Shown: positions 1 to 8,966 of the stretch, piece by piece
Numbering within the stretch: position 1 is the first letter of the stretch
Layout of the letters: every line of letters begins with the position of its first letter
NCBI GenBank assembly: GCA_003833135.1
Contig: QZLH01000974.1
Location: forward strand, 25,387-40,533
DNA from: Oehlia diaphana
Lineage: Eukaryota; Glomeromycota; Glomeromycetes; Glomerales; Glomeraceae
Reading direction: 5' to 3'
DNA: 15,147 bases
Translations under genes and position numbers: made by a program
Notes under the pieces: generated by a model
Databases searched by the model: none
What the model saw: the letters and a program-made list of their open reading frames with translations, nothing else
Told to the model about the DNA's origin: nothing

Positions 1-1113
1 TCTAATAAATATTTAATAATATTTTTCTATTTATTTACAAATTTGAAAACACAATTTTACAATCTATTTACAAATTCGATAAGATTTCAATAATACATTT
101 TTACAATTTCGATCAAGTCAGCTGATGATCGTCTTAATGTGCAGTAACGACTTCGATATTAAATTATACCTAAATCGTGACCAAATCTTGATTAAAATTT
201 CACGATAAATTTTCGATATGGTCATTATTTAGTTTCGATCTTAAAAGTTTCTGTAAAGTAATTTTAGGTAATTTTCAGATATAATTTTTAGATTAGTTTA
301 TTTAGAATTTAGCAGGTAATTTTATTAATTCTTAAATATAGTTTTTAAGTTAGTTTATTACTTTGTAGTTTATTTTTCTTTTCACTACTTTAAAGATATA
401 ATATCGTAACTGAATTCATTCATTAATATGAATTTTCTTCACATAATAATAATAATGGAAAAAACTTCTTTTTACAATTTTTTTGTACAGGTTTATAGTA
501 ACTAAAACTAATTGGATAATATATTTTTCAAAAAATTTTCAACCTAAGCAATTTTAACATGATTGATTCTAATTATAATTTTAATACATGTTTCACTGAT
601 AATGATATTGATTGATTGTACTGTATTTTTCAAAATTCAATAAAGTACCTATATATTAGTATAATAAAATAATTTTGGTGTTTAATAATTAACATGGCTT
701 TTTTTTGTATAACAACTATTTTGTTCTGAGTTTATGAAAAAGGATTATTTTTATTTTTATTTTTATTTTAAATTTCATATGAATAAAGTTATAATACAAT
801 TTACAGGAATGAACTATACATAAGTCTAAAGTATTTTTAAATTAAGTCGTGAACCAAAAGTCAAACCTGACAGCACCACCCTGGTATTAAAAATGATCCC
901 GTGCTAAGCACATCCCGCCCACCATTTGTTTGGAAACAATTTGTCTTGAACCAGAAAATTTTTTTAACAAATAAATTCACTTAATTATCCGCTCAATTAT
1001 TGGAAATCATTTAAAACGTGCACAAGAAGTAAAGGAATATAGGAATGATCTTTTGAATTATTAATAACATGATCTCTGAATGGTACAAGCCAAACTTAAT
1101 AATTTAGCACAAG
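1..1113. other. AT-rich spacer, no gene recognised
   Basis: I see no long open frame or recognisable domain here. Two things stand out. A TTTTTA-type simple repeat occupies about 743-770. A G+C-richer islet at about 866-924 contains the perfect small hairpin GTGCTAAGCAC (901-911). A short open stretch at about 985-1062 precedes the TLDc relic but cannot be assigned to a family. Confidence 0.6.
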
Positions 1114-1412
1114 ATAGAAGAAATAGTTGGAGGATATAATCCACTTGAATGGGATTCAAACAATAGTTCTTTTAAACGTACGATAGACAGTTTTTTATTC
1201 TCATTACAATAAAAAGAACATTCAAACGGTAAAAGTAGGTTATAATAGTGGTAGTGAATATTTTACAGTTTGTTTAATAACTTATATTTACATAATGATG
1301 GTTACTTGGACAAGTTATCCTGATGATAATCCATGTTCTTATCCCAAACTTGATGGTATACCAATAGGTTACCTTTGATGAGAATATTTTTGAAGTTTTC
1401 AGGTTATAAAGA
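1114..1412 (+). pseudogene. TLDc-domain gene fragment, degenerate
   Basis: From 1114 to 1209 one frame is open and reads I-E-E-I-V-G-G-Y-N-P-L-E-W-D-S, then continues to D-S-F-L-F-S-L-Q before a TAA at 1210-1212. The GGYNPLEW core followed about 15 residues later by DSFLFSL is the hallmark of the TLDc domain (TBC/LysM-associated), which in glomeromycotan fungi usually follows a BTB domain. After the stop, similarity fades and frames shift. A fragment near 1379-1404 (E-N-I-F-E-V-F) could be the remains of the domain's closing E-x-x-x-x-E-V-F-like strand, which is only a suggestion. No BTB head is visible upstream, so this is probably a decayed 3' piece of a BTB-TLDc gene. Family call is from memory of the motif; decay is seen directly. 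Confidence 0.7.
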
Positions 1413-3369
1413 AAACAAAAAAAATTAAATTATGATTTAAAATCAATATTTTAGACGAAAAAGAAATATTAAATTAAATAATTAAAAAGGTCATCATTTG
1501 TTTATTCATTTTATTTAAGAAAAAATTAGATTTAAAAAATTTATATATTTTAACGAAGCTTGTTTATAAAAGAGAGATCAACAATCTGCATACTTATAAA
1601 TCGAAGTCATTTTTTTTTACAATAACTTTCAATTAAAAGATAATGTCAAGCTCCCTATTAAAATGACCTCTTGTTATTGTTTTAAAGTCTAAGATAAATA
1701 CAAGCAAAAATATATAGAAATAATTCATTTGAACTTTGAAAGTAGGATGAAATTTTTTCAATTCTTACATGAATTCTTCACGAGATATTTCACATTTCCT
1801 CAAATTTACTAGATTGTTTTTTCTAATCTTTTAAAATAGTACATTTACATAATATACATATAATATTTAATATATAGATAAAACAAATACTGTATTTATT
1901 ATTATTAGGATTATGCTCTTTTCGCATTATTAAAAATTTTTTCTTATCCAAATAAAATAATTTTGAATCTAGATATATTTTTCTAAACCTTTTTTTTCAA
2001 AAATCATATAATCAAAATATAACTTTGTTTTTCTTGGTTAAAAAATGTTGATATTTAAGTTACATTTTTCTTAATTTCAATGAAAAAAATCCTAGTACCA
2101 AAGACACAGATAGTATAGTATATGTGCTTTTTTCAAATGTAATTTTGTCCAAAATTAGCAGCGAGTATTTTTAAAATTTGTAGCTGAAACTTGATACTGG
2201 GAATAATACTATTGCAGTGTGTAATTGTGTGTAGCACTGTACAATCGTACTGAATGATATCCTGACAGATTAATTATGAAAAGTTTGTACTTAATTAATA
2301 AAATATCCTTATTTTATATAAAAAATAAATTTTTTTCCACAAAAGCAACGAATCTATAAGAACGTTACGTCATTATATTTTGACGGATTATTTTATATTG
2401 TAAATATTTAAAATAAGAAATAAAACTATCAAATTAAATCTGACGTTTAATTTTAAAATTACTAAAATATTTGTTTAAATACCTTTTAAATTGCAATGAG
2501 CTATAATTATAAATCTTGAAATAAAATATACCTTTAATTATCAAATGAAGTGAGTTTTAAACAGTTTTATGCGACCGAGTTTAAAAGACAATAAAAAATT
2601 TAAAAAAAATTGATTAGCAATTAAAGTTAATAATTATTGCTATAAAAAAGGAAAATACCTTACACTAGTAACTGCTGCGAGCCTGCGACACACCCACCCA
2701 GGTCCGAGCTACTTTGGTATCATCTAAATGTATTTTTATCTATTATAATATCACCTTATAAAATCTTTAATCCAATAGATTTCATATGTACATTAAAGTA
2801 TCCTTTTTAAGCTATTCCTTATTATAAAGTAATAAGAATAACAAAATTAATATTATACGTGGTGACGTATGTCACTTTACATCAACTTAATCTAGTCTCA
2901 AATAAAAAAAAAAAAATCATATGAGCTTGCATAAACACACTAAAAAAATTATGACAGAAGATGAATATGCTTTAAAACTTTGTATGGATATTCTTTACAT
3001 TTGCCACTCATAATGCAGGTTTTTTACTTGTAAAGAATTCAGCTAATTATAATATTTGCTTATTTAAAATTAAAAGAATTAAAAGGTAGTTACTTATGAA
3101 AGTTGGCCAATAATGATTTGATTTGTATAAAAAATCTATTTATTTAAAATTTGGTATAAAATAAATTAATTTTTCAGTGATTTTGGTAATATTTTAAAAC
3201 GGATCAACTGCGCTGTATATAGCAAATTACATGCTAAAAATCACGTGCCGGGCTGAAGATGAAGGCGCAACTAAAATTCATGTGATGCATCCGAACAAGG
3301 CTTAGTGGTACAGTACAACATAGTACAGCTTTTTATTAATCCAAAAATAGGATCGTTAATACTTTTTCT
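1413..3369. other. Long AT-rich spacer with two G+C islets
   Basis: Nearly 2 kb without a convincing gene. Short open stretches exist (for example from an ATG near 2951, MTEDEYALKL, stopping after 20 codons) but none is supported by length or a motif. Two islets richer in G+C stand out: about 2673-2712, with AGCCTGCGACACACCCACCC, and about 3242-3300. The second lies about 200 bp upstream of the BTB gene and could contain its upstream regulatory DNA; that is an inference from position only. Confidence 0.5.
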
Positions 3370-3383
3370 AAAAAAAAAAATTT

Positions 3384-3424
<41 letters not shown>

Positions 3425-3442
3425 AATTAAAAAAAAAAATTT

Positions 3443-3472
<30 letters not shown>
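3370..3472. promoter_or_regulatory. Doubled A/T homopolymer block abutting the BTB start
   Basis: The block reads A11-T10-A32, then G and a short AAATT link, then A11-T10-A23 ending at the ATG (whose own A extends the run to A24). The two A11-T10-A(n) modules are 59 bp apart, so it is a tandem duplication. Poly(dA:dT) tracts exclude nucleosomes and are common promoter elements in fungi. If transcribed, the leader would be almost pure A just before the start codon, with U10 stretches able to pair with A runs. Homopolymer lengths are unreliable in assemblies, so exact counts may be wrong. Confidence 0.5.
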
Positions 3473-3473
<1 letters not shown>

Positions 3474-4855
3474 TGACAAGAGGATATTCATTAGAACAAG
3501 ATTTAAGATTATTAATAAATAATCCAAAGTATAGTGACATAGAAATTTTATGTGAAGATGAAAAGAAATTACATTGTTGTAGAGCAATTTTAGCAGCAAG
3601 GTCCGAAGTATTTGATAGACTACTTTATAATGGAATGAAAGAAAGTTATGATAACCAAATATCTCTTCCAAAGGTCAATTCCGCTGGAATGGAAATTATA
3701 TTAGAATATATTTATACGGGATCAGTTAAAGAAGAATCTTTAACAAAAGATAATGCAATTGAAGCTTTTTACGCTGCTGATTATTTTCAATTATCAGACC
3801 TTCAGGATTTCATTACAAAAATGGTTAAGAATACTAATATAGTTAAAAATTATTTACCGGAATTATTATCTAAAATTACAGAAAAAACTCCATTAATGGA
3901 AGATAATATTTTTCTTAATTTAGTGGTTGAAACATTAGCAATTACGTCATTAAATAATATTGAATTTGGTCGATTGTCTATTACGGGTCTTAAATGTCTT
4001 TTATCTATTACACATGAAAAAGAAATGCCTTTCGTGACCCCAGAATATGAAGTTTTTCGGTATAGTGCAATTCTAGCAGCAAAACAAGTTTCTAATGATG
4101 CATATAAAACTCTTAAGGAATTGTTGCCAACTTTAGAACAAGTAGAGAATTCAATTAAAGTGGAAAATAAATCTATTACCGATCGTCAAAAAGTTGCTAA
4201 AGAATTGGAACCTTTAGTTAAATTTATTGATTTCAGAAGAATTAAATCTCAGATATTAGCCGATTTTATTGAGCCACTAGAAATTGTTTCAAATGAAATA
4301 ATTTTTAACTTTTATCGATATGTAGCGTTATCAAATAATTTAAATTTAAGTAATACTCGTGGAAAACCACAAATCAACTATGTTTGGGATAAATTAGCAT
4401 GTGGATCAAAACTTATTATTGAAGATAACGGAAAAATTGTGCATGCACCAAATGGTTGTGATCACCAAAATGTTAGAACTAAAATAGCATTAGAAAATAA
4501 AGGTATTTTTGAGTGGGATGTGATTATTGAGAAAGTTTGTAAAAGTGCTTGGGTTGGAGTATGTGCGTCAGAAAATTTAAATTATGAAACTTTTGCAGGA
4601 TCTCAACCTACTGGATGGTTATTAGGTTCCAGTGGTTATTGTTATAATTCTAATAAATCAGTAAAGTACTGTTTTCCATTTGGTGATGGCACAATAATCA
4701 CAGTCCATTTAGATATGAATAAAAGAACCTGCGCTTTTACAGTCAATGGTACAAAGTATAGGGAAGTATCAGAATGGAATAATTTACCATCAAAACTTTA
4801 TCCAGTCGCGTCATTGCGTTTTCCTGGTCGTTTTCGAATTCAGCAAAAAAATTAG
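3473..4855 (+). CDS. BTB/POZ protein with C-terminal SPRY-like domain
   Basis: Single-exon protein of 460 residues. Residues about 18-120 form a BTB/POZ domain: Y-S-D-I-E-I-L at 20-26, H-C-C-R-A-I-L-A-A-R-S-E-V-F at 34-47 (the family's HK-x-IL-x-ARS-x-F motif), then L-E-Y-I-Y-T-G. Residues about 120-260 are helical and probably BACK-like. The last 130 residues resemble a SPRY/B30.2 fold: F-E-W-D-V-I-I, W-V-G-V-C about residue 359, G-W-L-L-G-S-S-G about 381, F-T-V-N-G-T about 422. BTB domains dimerise and often bind CUL3; SPRY domains bind protein partners, so a ubiquitin-ligase adaptor role is plausible but inferred. The ATG is chosen because TAA at 3449-3451 closes the frame just upstream and the next residues lead straight into the BTB domain. 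An AATAAA lies at about 5023 downstream. The BTB call is firm, SPRY less so. Confidence 0.93.
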
Positions 4856-5283
4856 AAAATTTTATTTTATTATATGTATAACTTTTTTTAACTTTTTTGG
4901 AAATTTATTTATGAATTACACTCTGTACTACTAATTAAATTGTTAAGCAAGAATGTATCGAGCTTCATTTTCTATTGAGTGATTTAATTAGTGGTAGAAA
5001 GAGTAAGCTTATTTAGAATACTCAATAAATATAATAAATGTATCGATTTTACTTTTAAAATCATGCTTTCGAAAGAACAATATGAATGGTTATAAGAATC
5101 TAAAAATTTACACTTCATTACAATAATATCATTATCAATTTTCTTGATTAAAATAATTATTTTCCTAACAAATAATTGTAAATGTGCAGTTAAGTTAATA
5201 TAAATTTTTGATACATATTAAATAAGTCGTTGATTAAAAAAAAAAAAAATTTTCCAAAGATAATAATTAGAACTGAGAATGAA
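4856..5283. other. BTB 3' flank, AT-rich
   Basis: Probable 3' UTR and spacer of the BTB gene. It contains AATAAA-like hexamers near 5023, suitable as a polyadenylation signal, and an A13 run at about 5237-5249. No coding signal was recognised. Confidence 0.45.
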
Positions 5284-5447
5284 GTTATTAACAAATATAT
5301 TATAGCGATAAAGAAAATTTCATGTGAAGATGAAAAATATATTATGAAATTAATGTGGCCATAGAACATTTTAGTAGTGTTTGGTTGGGTAATTTCTTTT
5401 CCAAGTATGAGTATGATTCCGCTGGAATGGATTATACTGGTATATAC
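5284..5447 (+). pseudogene. BTB-domain fragment, truncated and interrupted
   Basis: This stretch aligns by eye to the intact BTB gene at about 3508-3718. The shared words are ATGTGAAGATGAAAA (here about 5324-5338, S/L-C-E-D-E-K), a diverged match to AGAGCAATTTTAGCAG, CTTTTCCAAG against CTTCCAAAGG, and ATTCCGCTGGAATGG (here about 5416-5430). About 60 nt between the second and third words are missing, and the frame hits a TAG after K-L-M-W-P. It therefore carries only the first half of a BTB domain (residues about 13-83 of the intact protein). The homology stops at TATACG, exactly where the palindromic element begins at 5448. It is a dead relic of a family member rather than a recent copy, since identity is patchy. 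Confidence 0.75.
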
Positions 5448-5500
5448 GTATTACTTATCTCCTGGCTAATTAGGAATAAGTAAAATTTTACTATTCCAAT
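5448..5500. mobile_element. Short palindromic element, reduced copy 1
   Basis: Bases 5448-5493 are identical to 14776-14821 (46 bp), and 5481-5500 also matches the right arm of that second copy at 14870-14889. The sequence contains TTATCTCCTGGCTAATTAGG and a central TAAAATTTTA palindrome. Compared with copy 2, the internal 50-60 bp and the outer right arm are missing, so only a left arm folded into the centre remains. It sits directly at the broken edge of the BTB relic. Confidence 0.7.
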
Positions 5501-5530
5501 AAGTTGCCTTAGTTCCTGACAGGGCGTTCT

Positions 5531-7291
5531 AAATTGTTCAATGGAAAAAATTTTTTTTTTAATATATAATTTAGTTATTTATTATATTGTATTATTTTTT
5601 TTTTTAATTATTTAGATTATTTAAAAAAAAAATCTTTCGTAATTGTATGTTGATTCATTTTAGTATGACTCTGATGATCTCATACAATTATAATTATGAT
5701 TTTTATTTATTAAAGAAATAATACAGTATATTAGATAAGACTTATCATTAATTTTGCATTCTTATATTAAATAAAAAAATCTATCCTATTGTACTCTTTA
5801 ATTATTTATAACAAATCTTGATCAATCATACAAGACTATAAAAAAGATCATATATTTATTAAACATTATAAATTTTTAATAATATTTTATTTTTATTCAT
5901 TTTCTTTTAGTAAAAAAAATTAATTTGATCTTATTGTATATAATCGTATAAAATACATATTTATGCTGATCATTTTCTATAATAAGCATCGGATTACAAA
6001 ATTTTTTTTAATGACGAAAAAAAATTTTAGATAAAAAAAAACATTCAATAGTAATAAATTACAATTGTTTTAGTTATTTCTTTTTAACTAACTTATTAAA
6101 GATAGTTTTAAATCACTATCCTACAATTTTACAAAAAAGAAAAATACTATATGGACGTATCTTGCTCGGCGGTGGTAAGGGTGGGCGACAGGCTAAGTAT
6201 TGAACTGTACGAAATGTATATACATATATAAGATTTGTCTCTAAGTGATTTCCTTTTTAGGATCTATATTTAGTACTGATTTACCTTTTTATATTTAAAT
6301 CGATCAAAATTTTTTAGTGGTGTAAATAATGAAAAAAAAAAAAACAAACGCAAGAGTAAATAAAGTAAAGCTGTTCTTTCATTATATAAGATAAATGATA
6401 ATAGTTAAATTTTCTAAATCTCAAAATAGTAAGTTTTTTGAAAAAATAAAATAATAAAATAATAATAATAATATAAAATTTACTACAAAATTGCCATTAT
6501 AGACCATAACAGATAACACCAAGAGATAAAAGTAACACTCAGAAATGTATTACTTATTATACATAACTGCTGTTAGAAGGATTTTAATAATGTTGCAATA
6601 ATAGGCCTGTCAATTTTGATCGTTCGGAAGTTTTGAGTTAGCCGATGAAATTGTAACGTGTCTGGTGTCTAATAAAGTTTTAATTTACAACCTCAAAAAG
6701 TTTACTATAGCATTACTTTTATGGTATTGCTTATTTGCCACTTTTTAAAAAGAAAATTATTTTATTATACGAAAAAAATAAGGTGTCCAATTAGCTGTTC
6801 AAAGCACTCAATTTTCACATGTTAAGATTGTTTAATTATATTATTATTTGAATTTTATAAAAGGATGTAATCATTCAAAATGTAGTTTTTTCGTATTAAA
6901 TATTTATTTTCACGTGAAATAATATTACTTCAAAATATTCAGTTACAACATTTTTTTTATTACAAATAAAAAGCAAAGAGCGAGAAATATCATAAAAACT
7001 AAAAACGAAAATGAATAAATTTAAGAAAATTTATAATAGATGGTGATTTAGAAAGTTGAGAAAAGAAAAATTAAAATAAAATAAAAACAAGAACCAGTCT
7101 TGAAAATAAGAATATAGGAATTATAATAAAGCTAGATAAAAAGAATTGAATTGATAATTTTCTTTTGCATAAAAATAATGCATAACCTTGAAACGTACGA
7201 AAAAAAGCTCAAATATGTAAAAAAAATTCTTCGACAATAAGATAACATATTTAGTTTAATGAAATTAAGAAAGAAAAACTCAATAATCCTT
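5531..7291. other. AT-rich spacer, no gene recognised
   Basis: About 1.75 kb with frequent stops in all frames and many A or T runs. An AAT-type simple repeat lies at about 6448-6476. A G+C islet at about 6154-6196 includes GGGTGGGCGACAGGCT, whose reverse complement resembles the islet at 2680-2700. Another mildly G+C-richer stretch is at about 6605-6670. No RNA gene or domain was recognised. Confidence 0.5.
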
Positions 7292-7804
7292 TTATGAAAT
7301 TAATAACAAAATCTTTTCTATGTTGTTAGTGACCTGATCAATTGTCGTTTGAATTTCCAGGATATGACGCATAAATTCTTGTGAAATTACATTTTGTGGT
7401 ATCAAAATATCATTTACATCCTTATTATTACTATGCGCTATATTATTACTGTTGTGTGGTTGTGTCGAAATATCGTTATGATTATTTGCTGTGATGCGAG
7501 ATTTTTGAGAACTGATTTTATCATGAGTTCGATAATGGCTACAAAATTATCAGAACGTCCAAATCTTTTACCACACATAGGATAACCAGTTCAAGTATCC
7601 TGGCCAGTTCACATGTGTGGCGGTACTTTGCAGAAGAACTGGCTGAATTAGAGTTGCGTTGAGATACAGTAATAGAATTATGTTAGAAGTTGAACATATA
7701 GAGTGCGCCTCATCTAATGAATGTGTGAAAATTATATTGCCAGATATTGCTGAGATGTCGCTAGAGGATGTTGGAGGAGATATGTGGGGCATGACTTGAT
7801 TCAT
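7292..7804 (-). pseudogene. C2H2 zinc-finger protein gene with frameshifts
   Basis: Read on the minus strand, coherent protein pieces lie in successive frames. The first runs from an ATG at 7804: M-N-Q-V-M-P-H-I-S-P-P-T-S-S-S-D-I-S, through D-E-A-H-S-I-C-S-T-S-N. The second frame gives a Ser/Asn-rich stretch ending A-K-Y-R-H-T-C-E (Cys codon at 7613). A third frame gives C-G-K-R-F-G-R-S-D-N-F (7575-7543), the classic middle of a C2H2 finger. The fourth begins at 7537 with H-Y-R-T-H-D-K and runs 81 residues to a TAA at 7294-7292, Asn/Gln-rich with a C-terminal H-I-L-E-I-Q-T-T-I-D-Q. Skipping the missing base at 7538/7537 gives the standard 12-residue C-to-H spacing and HxxxH. Such fingers bind DNA, so the ancestor was probably a transcription factor. 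At least three frame breaks in about 500 bp indicate a pseudogene; sequencing error is the alternative. Confidence 0.72.
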
Positions 7805-8034
7805 AAATAATTATAAACCATTTACGTAAAAAAACTCTTAGTTCATTACGTAATATTGTCTATCATATTATCTCAACTATCGTGAAATGAAACACAATAT
7901 TATTATTGCTTTTGTCATAAAGAATTGATTGAAAAAATATGATAATGATATTTTTATAATTATGCAACATATTTATTGAATGTATTTATTATGTATTCAT
8001 TGTGAAAAATATTTAATATACATTTTTACGTTGT

Positions 8035-8645
8035 CTACCTAAAGAAAGAAAATAAACGAACGGTTAGCAGTGTTCGTTAATATATAAAAAAAAAATTGAA
8101 AAAATATTTCTTTGTTTTACTTGCCAAATGTCCTGTTCGAATAACCGAAAACCAGGACCCCGAGTTATACAGTATATATAGGTCAAGGAGATTGGCACAC
8201 ATTTTACTATAAGTTCTACGCATTTCTTCAGGGCCGGCACTATGTAATTCTGGTCGGCATTATACACAAATGGAAGCGACCTACATGATTTAGGCTCATT
8301 CTAAGCAAATGACGACCTCTTTCTTGTACTCGGTCTAAAAAAAAAAGAGAAAAAAAATAATATGAAAGTTCGTTAATAAAATATATATATATATATTTTT
8401 TACTTGCTGAAATTCACGTTCCAGTACTCAGAAAAAAGATGTCTAAAAAAAAGGAAATAAAACGAAAAGTTAGTTAATTGTTACGTTAAAATAAAAAAAA
8501 TTAAACAGTTTGAACTTACCAAAATGCTGCATGCCCAGGAAGAAAAGAAAAAGGCCCAACCGTCTAAAACAAAAGAAAATGAAAATGAAACAGTAAATGT
8601 TTCTTTAAAATAAAAAAAAAAAAATTTAAAAAATAACTTACTGCA
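8035..8645 (-). repeat. Array of four similar intron-like units with short exon-like blocks
   Basis: On the minus strand four segments have intron ends: 8641-8564 (78 nt), 8519-8443 (77 nt), 8403-8335 (69 nt) and 8120-8035 (86 nt; an earlier AG at 8040-8039 gives 82 nt). All start GTAA, end in a T-rich tract plus TAG, and are followed by AC. They also share internal sequence, roughly TTTTAACG-AAC, and branch-like ACTAAC or GCTAAC. The blocks between them are 44 nt (8563-8520), 39 nt (8442-8404) and 214 nt (8334-8121). The 39-nt block and the tail of the 214-nt block read as related peptides, E-Y-W-N-V-N-F-S-K and G-Y-S-N-R-T-F-G-K. No frame is open across the joined blocks: the 39-nt block has stops in two frames and the third is closed by TGA at its upstream junction. 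It may be a decayed tandem exon-intron array or introner-like elements. Confidence 0.55.
8121..8334 (-). other. G+C-richer block inside the intron-like array
   Basis: This 214-nt block is visibly richer in G+C than its surroundings (GGGGTCC, GCCGGCCC, GGTCGTC). Part of it is open on the minus strand, a 67-residue frame from an ATG at 8267 that reads V-P-A-L-K-K-C-V-E-L-I-V-K-C-V-P. I do not recognise a domain. The contrast with the flanking DNA suggests a dispersed repeat or transposon-derived piece, or a longer exon of a decayed gene. A family assignment is not possible from the sequence alone. Confidence 0.35.
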
Positions 8646-8966
8646 AGTAAATTGTATTTTTTTGTGTAAATTTTTATTTATGTAGCAGAGTAATTCCCAA
8701 TGCAGGTTTGTAAATACTTTATTTATTAATATTGTACATATTAATTTATGGTGTATACTTGATAATAGGATTAAAAGGTGCAATAATTATATTATCGTTT
8801 AGCTATATTGAGAGTTAAAAAGTTTACATATAAAAGTTTAAAAAAGTTTTAAATGTTTAAATAAGTTTATTTATGACCGAAAAGTTTCTTTATAAATGAT
8901 ACAATAATATATTATTATCGTATGTTCACTATATAAAAATAAATGGATGTAATAGTCAATATGAAC

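Noticed and set aside
3336..3671. Minus-strand open frame of 111 codons opposite the BTB start
   Set aside because: It is made largely of Phe and Lys runs from the A/T homopolymers and overlaps the BTB gene antisense.
7394..7585. Plus-strand open frame of 63 codons
   Set aside because: It is the antisense shadow of the zinc-finger relic, whose motifs are on the minus strand.
8055..8078. Hairpin CGAAC ... GTTCG as a possible terminator or RNA element
   Set aside because: The stem is only 5 bp and lies inside one of the intron-like units; it is better explained as part of that repeat.
8481..8783. Minus-strand open frame of 100 codons from 8783
   Set aside because: It runs through two proposed intron-like units and has Phe and Ser runs from T-rich DNA; no domain is visible, and splicing it leads to a stop within a few codons.
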